Assembly (NCBI GenBank): GCA_013203545.1
Contig: JABMQA010000324.1
Coordinates: forward strand, 1 to 11,823
Length of the DNA: 11,823 nucleotides
Source: Bacteroidota bacterium
GTDB taxonomy: Bacteria; Bacteroidota; Bacteroidia; Bacteroidales; 4484-276
Reading direction: 5' to 3'
Of this stretch, positions 6,401 to 11,823 are shown one piece after another. The number at the start of each line of letters is the position of its first letter. Positions within the stretch are counted from its first letter, which is position 1. The notes beneath the pieces were generated by a model, which was not told the DNA's origin, made no database searches, and saw only the letters and a list, made by a program, of their open reading frames with translations. The translations under genes and the position numbers were made by a program.

Positions 6401-8035
6401 TTAATATACCGGTACATTCAACTTTTCCTCCAGATCATCAGGCCTAAATGGCTTACAGATATAATCATCCATCCCTAAATCGATGCATTTATCCATTTCA
6501 CCCTTTTCGGCGTTTGCAGTCATTGCAATAATCCGTGCTTTTTTTGGAAATTGCCTTTCGTCTTCCTGCCTTCTTATCTCACGGGTGGCATCATATCCAT
6601 CCATTACAGGCATCATGATGTCCATCAGGACCACATCAAACTGACCTGCCGTAAATTTTTCTACAGCCTCCAGTCCATTTTCAGCGGATTCAACACGGTG
6701 ACCAAGTTTTTGAAGGTTGAATAGTGCAACCTTACGGTTGATGGCATTGTCATCTACCAATAAAATATTTAATGCCTTAGATGCCAGCTTAATTTGCTTC
6801 CGGGCGGGAACAATGCTTATTTCACCATCATGCACCAGCCCAAGTTCTATCCGGAACCAAAATTCAGATCCCTTACCCATCTCACTTTCAACACCCATTT
6901 CCCCCTTCATCATTTCGGTGAGCTTTTTGGAAATTGCAAGCCCGAGCCCGGTACCACCATACCTCCGGGTTGTAGATTTATCAGTTTGTGAAAACTCCTT
7001 GAATAGCCTTGTTTTCCCATCGTCAGAAATCCCAATCCCGGAATCTATCACCCTACAAATTAAAAGGATGTTTTCCTTAGTATGTGAGAGCCTTTCAATG
7101 TGTACTTTAACAAATCCCTTCTCCGTAAACTTGATGGCATTATTGACCAGATTTATTAAAATTTGTTTAAAACGTACAGGGTCACCAACTATTACATCCG
7201 GAACGGCTTCATCAATACCCGTGGTAAAATCAAGCCCGTTTCCCGAGGCTTTCAGCCCAAGCAATTTTACAACAGTAGCAACCTCGTTCCTGATGTTGAA
7301 CTGAATGTTTTCGAGCTCGATCTGGTCGGATTCGATTTTTGAAAAGTCAAGGATATCATTAATGATGGTGAGAAGATTGTCCGCGGAAATTTCGATGATT
7401 TCCAGGTATTCATCGAATTTATCGAAATTTCGCGTGTATTTAAGGATGTCAATCATTCCTACAATCCCGTTCAACGGTGTTCTGATCTCGTGACTCATAC
7501 TTGCCAGGAACATGGACTTGGCGCGTGTGGCATTCTCAGCCCTGGCTTTTTCCACCTCCAGTCTTTCACGGGTTGCCTCCAACTGTTTGATCAGATTTTC
7601 GCGTTCCTTTTTCTGATGGTACATCTCGAGGAAAATTTTTACCTTTCCATGCAGGATGTCATCGTTGATTGGTTTGGAGATAAAGTCGATGGCGCCGCTT
7701 TCGATTCCCCGTACCATATGATCGGTTTTACGGTAAATGGCCGAAATAAATACTACCGGAATATACCTTGTTTTTCTGCTTTCGTGCATGATAGACACCA
7801 TTTCAAACCCATCCATACCTGGCATTTGAACATCCACAATGGCCAGCATATAATCATGCTTGAGTGATTGCACCAATCCTTCGTTGCCCGAAAAGGCCCT
7901 TACAAATTCCACATCCAGGTCTTCCAACAGTTTCTCCAGTGCTATCAGGTTTTCGATGCGGTCGTCAACTATGAGTATTTTAGGTTTCAATTCGCTTCCA
8001 TTGTTGGTTAATAACTTCTTTAACGGTACAGCCAA
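6401..8035 (-). CDS. Cytoplasmic hybrid histidine kinase, receiver-HisKA-HATPase-receiver
   Basis: The product is up to 544 residues. The first receiver (about 18-135) has acid pair Asp24-Asp25, phospho-acceptor Asp68 in AIVDVQMPGMDG, Ser98 and Lys121. A coiled coil (about 138-175) leads to HisKA with His182 in SHEIRTPLNG, then HATPase with Asn299 in the N-box, DSGIGI (331-336) and GGTGLGLA (360-367). The second receiver (about 422-538) has Asp428-Asp429, Asp472 in LMDIMMPVMDG, Thr506 and Lys528. All catalytic residues are present, so both kinase and receivers should be active. No membrane helix is seen. There is no ATG between the in-frame stop at 8087-8089 and the first receiver core. The start must be TTG at 8035, or TTG at 7990, which is preceded by GGAAG and gives a typical receiver N-terminus (MKPKILIVDD). 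With the first choice it overlaps the upstream kinase by 16 bases, pointing to translational coupling. Confidence 0.94.
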   Translation of the reverse strand: MAVPLKKLLTNNGSELKPKILIVDDRIENLIALEKLLEDLDVEFVRAFSGNEGLVQSLKHDYMLAIVDVQMPGMDGFEMVSIMHESRKTRYIPVVFISAIYRKTDHMVRGIESGAIDFISKPINDDILHGKVKIFLEMYHQKKERENLIKQLEATRERLEVEKARAENATRAKSMFLASMSHEIRTPLNGIVGMIDILKYTRNFDKFDEYLEIIEISADNLLTIINDILDFSKIESDQIELENIQFNIRNEVATVVKLLGLKASGNGLDFTTGIDEAVPDVIVGDPVRFKQILINLVNNAIKFTEKGFVKVHIERLSHTKENILLICRVIDSGIGISDDGKTRLFKEFSQTDKSTTRRYGGTGLGLAISKKLTEMMKGEMGVESEMGKGSEFWFRIELGLVHDGEISIVPARKQIKLASKALNILLVDDNAINRKVALFNLQKLGHRVESAENGLEAVEKFTAGQFDVVLMDIMMPVMDGYDATREIRRQEDERQFPKKARIIAMTANAEKGEMDKCIDLGMDDYICKPFRPDDLEEKLNVPVY

Positions 8036-11000
8036 ACATTCATCAAAGATACCAGTTTTTCGATATCTATGGGTTTTGTCAGATAATCACTTGCTCCGGA
8101 TGCAATACATTTTTCATGGTCATCCTTCATCGCTTTTGCTGTTAAGGCAATGATGGGCAATGATTTAAATTCAGGTTTGTTTCTGATCTGACGCATTGCT
8201 TCATACCCGTCCATTACCGGCATCATTATATCCATCAACACAATATCAATATTACCGTCTTTTTCAAGTTTATCAATGGCCACCTTTCCGTTCTCTGCCT
8301 CAACGATTTCCATACCTTTTTCATCCAATACCTTCGACAATGCAAAAACATTTCTCATGTCATCATCAACCAGCAGCACTTTTTTACCACGAAAAACCGC
8401 ATCCTTGTCGTGTAATGTGGAAATGATATCCTGCTTTCGTTTTGGCAGATGGTCAACCACCCGGTGAAGAAACAGTGCAGTTTCGTCAAGCAAACGCTCA
8501 TCTGATTTTATACCCTTGATAATGATGGATTCGGCATATTTTTTCAGTTCATTGTTCTCTTCACGGGTCAGCTCTTTACCTGTATAAATGATTACCGGGG
8601 GAACCTCAATGTTCTTATTTTCATTGATTCGTTTCAACAATTCAAATCCTGACATATCCGGCAGGCCAAGATCCATAACAATACAATCAAATTTTTTCTT
8701 ATTGAGTAATTCCAGGGCTTCGCCGGCTGATGCCGCACCAACCGGTTCCACATCCTCATGCCCGATTATTTCGATGATCTGTAAGCGCATGGCATCTTCA
8801 TCCTCAATGATTAGCAGATCCTTTACCTTCCGGTCGATCATATCCTCAAGTTTATTAAATGCTTCATCCATCTGGTCATTATTGATGGGCTTTGTTAAAT
8901 ACCCGATGGCCCCTTTCTTAAACACATCTATGGTCTCTTCCAATGCCGACATCACGTGAACGGGAATATGCCTTATCTTCGGATTATCCTTAATTCTATC
9001 CAATACAGCAATCCCATCCATACCGGGCAACTTTATGTCAAGGATTATCGCATCCGGAAGAAACTTCTCAGCAGAAACCAAACCCGATTCTCCCGTGGCA
9101 GCATGTAAAAATTTAAATCCTTTATCGTGGCATTGTACCCTGAGCACCTGCGCAAAATTCATATCATCTTCCACTACCAGGATTACCTTGTCATCCCTAT
9201 CAAGTGACCCGCGGTCGTCATCAATTGATTTGATCTGTGACTCAACAACTTTCTGTGATTGTATGCCAGATAGGGGATTACCCGGAAATGCCGGTTTCTG
9301 ATGTTGGATGGGCGGAGAAGGTTTTCTCCTGGTTTCAATACTTTTAGAACCATATTTATAAGGCAGAAACAAAGTGAAAGTTGATCCTTGTCCTGCTTCA
9401 CTGACCAATTGAATTTCACCTCCGAATATCTTTGCGATTTCCTTCGAAATAGAAAGCCCGAGCCCGGTCCCGCCATAATTCCGCGAAGTGCTCCCATTGG
9501 CCTGCTGAAAAGCTTCAAATATGACCAATTGCTTTTCCTGTGGGATTCCGATGCCGGTATCGCTCACCGAAAGTGCAAAAAAGTCGGACGGAACGATATC
9601 GGTTCTGTGGTAACGGTGATTTGAAGGTGCCGGATTAAAATCAACGCTGATGGAACCCTGTGTAGTAAACTTAATGGCATTCGAAACCAGATTCTTGATC
9701 ACCTGTTCAATTCGGATGATATCCGTCTCGATAACATCAGGCATATCGGGTGAAACATTAACAATTAAATCCAATCCCTTTTCCTCAATCATATGACCAA
9801 AATTCCGCTGTACATTATTGGCGATGTCAGCAAACCTAATTTTCTCAATATTAATGCTCATCTTCCCCGATTCAATTTTCGACAGATCAAGGATTTCATT
9901 AATCAGATTCAACAGATCATTGCCGCTTTTCCGGATGATTTCAACCGACTCAAGCTGATCTTCAGTGAGATTGCCTTTCTTGTTTTGTCCAAGGTTTTTC
10001 GATAATATCAAAAGGCTGTTAAGTGGCGTTCGAAGTTCGTGGGACATGTTGGCGAGAAACTCTGATTTATATTTACCTGTAATTTCCAGTTCTTCGGCTT
10101 TTTGCTCCAGGGAATCTTTCAGATCCATCAGATCCAGGTTTTTTGCACCAATCTCTCTTTTCTGCGTTTCAAGCGAATGTGTTTTTTCTTCCAACTCTTC
10201 ATTTGTAACTCGCAGTTCTTCCTGTTGGGCCTGCAATTCCCTTTCACTTTCTTTTAAGGCCTTGGTTTGTTCTTCCAGTTCCTCGTTGGAAACCCTGAGC
10301 TCTTCCTGCTGTGTTTGTAGCTCTTCGGCCTGCTGTTGGGTTTGCTGAAGCAATTCGTTAAGTTTATCGCGCGACCTGGAGGAGTTGATACTGATGGCAA
10401 TGTTCTCGGAAACCAGCTTGATAAAATCCAGCATATTGTCATCAAGTACATCTTTGGAAGCCAACTCAATAACCCCGATAAGGTTTTTGTTGTAAATCAA
10501 TGGTTGCACCACCACATTGTGGGGGATCATATCACCGGTTGAGGAGGTAATCCTGGTGTAATCATCAGGTAACTGGGTAAGGGATATGGTTTGACGGCCA
10601 AATGCTGCCTGACCAACAAGTCCTTCACCCATCTCAAAGCTCTCGTTGAGTTTTTTACGCTTGGTGAAGGCATAGCTACCGAACAGGTTGAGTGATTTTC
10701 CTTCATCATCAAGCAAATAAATGGTTCCAACCTGCGCCTGAAGGTATTCAGCTAAAAAGGTAATGACCTCAGTGGTAAGTTCCTGTAAATCCTTGTCGCC
10801 GCGCATTTTTTCGTTCAGGGTATTCTGACCTGATTTCACCCAGTTCTGTGCAATATTTTCGGTAGAAGTATCACGCAAGGCAAGGGTCATTTTGTTTAAG
10901 GCCATCGAAAGCCGGTCCTGATCCGACTTTGGCTCAAGCGACACCTCGTAATCGCCATCAACAATTTTTTGCATTTTATCAACCACCTCCCTAAGGCCCC

Positions 11001-11823
11001 TTTGCATGGTATCAAAAGATCCGGCAAGTATTCCAAGTTCATCATGTGATGTCACCTGAATATCCTCGTCAATATTACCCTTTACCATCTCTTTAAAATT
11101 ATCAACCAAAAGAAATACAGAGCCTGAAATAATTCGTGAAATCGAGATGGACAACAATACTGTAATTGCTCCCAGAATGAAGGTAATCAATATGATCCCC
11201 CATATCAACAGTGAATTAGCAAATTGATTGATTTGACTAATGGAGGTGGCAAAACGTTCATAATAATCATGTATGTCATCAATAGCGATCTTGAGTTCCT
11301 CCATCTCAGCGTTGGTTGGGCTCACCGCATAGTCCGAAATAATTTCCTTGATCCGCTCTCCCTTTTCAGCCCCAAGCGCAGCCAGATACACACTTTCCTT
11401 AAGTTCCTTGTTGTTCATAGCCAGGAGTAGCTTCACCCTGTTGACCATAAGCCTGGCGTTGGAAAAATCATCATCCATGGCCACTCCCACAGCATCAAAT
11501 AAAATCTCGCTGAACTCACGGTTTGATTTTGTTTGCGCCAGAATTTCTGACCGGCCAAAAGTGCCGGCCATTTTATTGGCCCTGTCGATGCTTTCAAAAC
11601 AGGCTTCAATATGAACCGTATCACCGGTTTGAAGATATTTGTAAAACTCTTCTATGCCCAATTGGAAATCCAGTGTATGTATCCGTTCAGCATTGATTAT
11701 TATCGACAAAACCTTTGCCGTACGGAAAAAATAATTGGCGGATAATCCCATGAGGACAATTGATAATAGTGCGATGATGGTGATAACATTCATCTTCTGC
11801 CGGATCTTCAGGTTGGTCAACCA
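8020..11823 (-). CDS. Membrane hybrid histidine kinase with HAMP, GAF and three receivers, 5' end beyond window
   Basis: The frame is open to the right edge, where it reads W-L-T-N-L-K-I-R-Q-K-M, so the real start is probably a few codons outside; TTG at 11820 is the only start-like codon at the edge. Numbering from that TTG: membrane helix about 12-30, helical extracytoplasmic sensor about 31-203, membrane helix about 204-226, HAMP about 226-280, a second HAMP-like unit about 281-320, GAF about 345-480, and a Gln/Glu-rich coiled coil about 485-585. HisKA follows with His594 (SHELRTPLNS), then HATPase with Asn714, DTGIGIP (754-760) and GGTGLGLS (783-790). Receiver 1 (about 879-990) has Asp928, Ser958 and Lys977. 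Receiver 2 (about 1001-1120) has Asp1050, Thr1080 and Lys1102, with Gly instead of Pro after the Lys. Receiver 3 (about 1147-1262) has Asp1197, Thr1227 and Lys1249. It should sense an unknown signal at the membrane and feed a phosphorelay, probably with the overlapping downstream hybrid kinase. It ends with TAA at 8020-8022. Confidence 0.95.
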   Translation of the reverse strand, partial: WLTNLKIRQKMNVITIIALLSIVLMGLSANYFFRTAKVLSIIINAERIHTLDFQLGIEEFYKYLQTGDTVHIEACFESIDRANKMAGTFGRSEILAQTKSNREFSEILFDAVGVAMDDDFSNARLMVNRVKLLLAMNNKELKESVYLAALGAEKGERIKEIISDYAVSPTNAEMEELKIAIDDIHDYYERFATSISQINQFANSLLIWGIILITFILGAITVLLSISISRIISGSVFLLVDNFKEMVKGNIDEDIQVTSHDELGILAGSFDTMQRGLREVVDKMQKIVDGDYEVSLEPKSDQDRLSMALNKMTLALRDTSTENIAQNWVKSGQNTLNEKMRGDKDLQELTTEVITFLAEYLQAQVGTIYLLDDEGKSLNLFGSYAFTKRKKLNESFEMGEGLVGQAAFGRQTISLTQLPDDYTRITSSTGDMIPHNVVVQPLIYNKNLIGVIELASKDVLDDNMLDFIKLVSENIAISINSSRSRDKLNELLQQTQQQAEELQTQQEELRVSNEELEEQTKALKESERELQAQQEELRVTNEELEEKTHSLETQKREIGAKNLDLMDLKDSLEQKAEELEITGKYKSEFLANMSHELRTPLNSLLILSKNLGQNKKGNLTEDQLESVEIIRKSGNDLLNLINEILDLSKIESGKMSINIEKIRFADIANNVQRNFGHMIEEKGLDLIVNVSPDMPDVIETDIIRIEQVIKNLVSNAIKFTTQGSISVDFNPAPSNHRYHRTDIVPSDFFALSVSDTGIGIPQEKQLVIFEAFQQANGSTSRNYGGTGLGLSISKEIAKIFGGEIQLVSEAGQGSTFTLFLPYKYGSKSIETRRKPSPPIQHQKPAFPGNPLSGIQSQKVVESQIKSIDDDRGSLDRDDKVILVVEDDMNFAQVLRVQCHDKGFKFLHAATGESGLVSAEKFLPDAIILDIKLPGMDGIAVLDRIKDNPKIRHIPVHVMSALEETIDVFKKGAIGYLTKPINNDQMDEAFNKLEDMIDRKVKDLLIIEDEDAMRLQIIEIIGHEDVEPVGAASAGEALELLNKKKFDCIVMDLGLPDMSGFELLKRINENKNIEVPPVIIYTGKELTREENNELKKYAESIIIKGIKSDERLLDETALFLHRVVDHLPKRKQDIISTLHDKDAVFRGKKVLLVDDDMRNVFALSKVLDEKGMEIVEAENGKVAIDKLEKDGNIDIVLMDIMMPVMDGYEAMRQIRNKPEFKSLPIIALTAKAMKDDHEKCIASGASDYLTKPIDIEKLVSLMNVWLYR
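10150..10317 (-). repeat. Two tandem 28-residue coiled-coil units in the large hybrid kinase
   Basis: Residues 502-529 and 530-557 (numbered from the TTG at 11820) are two copies of one unit. They begin QTQQEELRVSNEELEEQ and QAQQEELRVTNEELEEK. The period of 28 residues is exactly four heptads, so the copy preserves the coiled-coil register between GAF and HisKA. The DNA copies have diverged, so this is an established feature of the protein and not a recent slippage. Such repeats set the length of the signalling helix. Confidence 0.75.

Noticed and set aside
6717..7304. A 195-codon open frame on the plus strand
   Set aside because: It is antisense to the HATPase and receiver linker of the hybrid kinase and has a Ser/Pro-rich composition typical of a reversed coding frame.
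6570..8240. Similar LMDIMMPVMDGY blocks at the ends of both hybrid kinases, considered as a recent duplication
   Set aside because: Outside this phospho-acceptor motif the two receivers differ strongly, so they are ordinary family members.
6930..9490. Near-identical stretch AAGCCCGAGCCCGGT at about 6940 and again at about 9460
   Set aside because: Both encode the GTGLGL ATP-binding box of the two kinases; this is homologous catalytic sequence, not a dispersed repeat.
9965..10348. Plus-strand open frame rich in Ser and Cys
   Set aside because: It is the complement of the Glu/Gln-rich coiled coil of the large kinase; the odd composition comes from reversed GAG/CAG-type codons.

Overview
The window looks like chromosomal DNA from a member of the Bacteroidota. 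The evidence is the style of the multi-PAS and multi-receiver hybrid kinases, the lack of strong Shine-Dalgarno sequences, the moderate AT content, and a GACGCACGGCCGTGCGTC-type palindrome that I recognise from Bacteroidota genomes. This assignment is inference from protein style, not from a marker gene. All five genes are on the minus strand and are read from right to left. No RNA gene, transposase, CRISPR array or phage gene is visible.

Layout in the direction of transcription. (1) 11823-8020: a very large membrane-bound hybrid histidine kinase (helical extracytoplasmic sensor, two HAMP units, GAF, long coiled coil, HisKA, HATPase, three receivers). Its first codons lie beyond the right edge. 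(2) 8035-6401: a cytoplasmic receiver-kinase-receiver hybrid that overlaps the end of the first gene and has no ATG start. (3) A 202-base gap with a weak candidate promoter. (4) 6198-4651: a methyl-accepting chemotaxis protein with a four-helix-bundle sensor. (5) 4627-3290: an NCS2 permease of the XanQ (xanthine/urate) type, closely coupled to the chemotaxis gene. (6) A 299-base gap holding a 54-base imperfect inverted repeat that resembles an integron attC site. (7) 2990 to beyond base 1: a soluble histidine kinase with six PAS domains, cut by the left edge inside its ATPase domain.

How the genes may work together (inference): the first two genes look like one translationally coupled phosphorelay unit with two kinase cores, five receivers and no HPt domain in view. 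The chemoreceptor and purine permease look like a second small operon that could link purine sensing and uptake. No CheA or CheW is present, so the receptor's signalling partner lies elsewhere.

The most interesting structure is at the left edge. A palindromic repeat (bases 3-58) sits inside the kinase gene and is translated in frame into a peptide of the QTHGxAS type, at a loop of the ATPase domain. The coding strand of this repeat has no stop codon in any of its three frames. This resembles the protein-coding palindromic elements known from Rickettsia.
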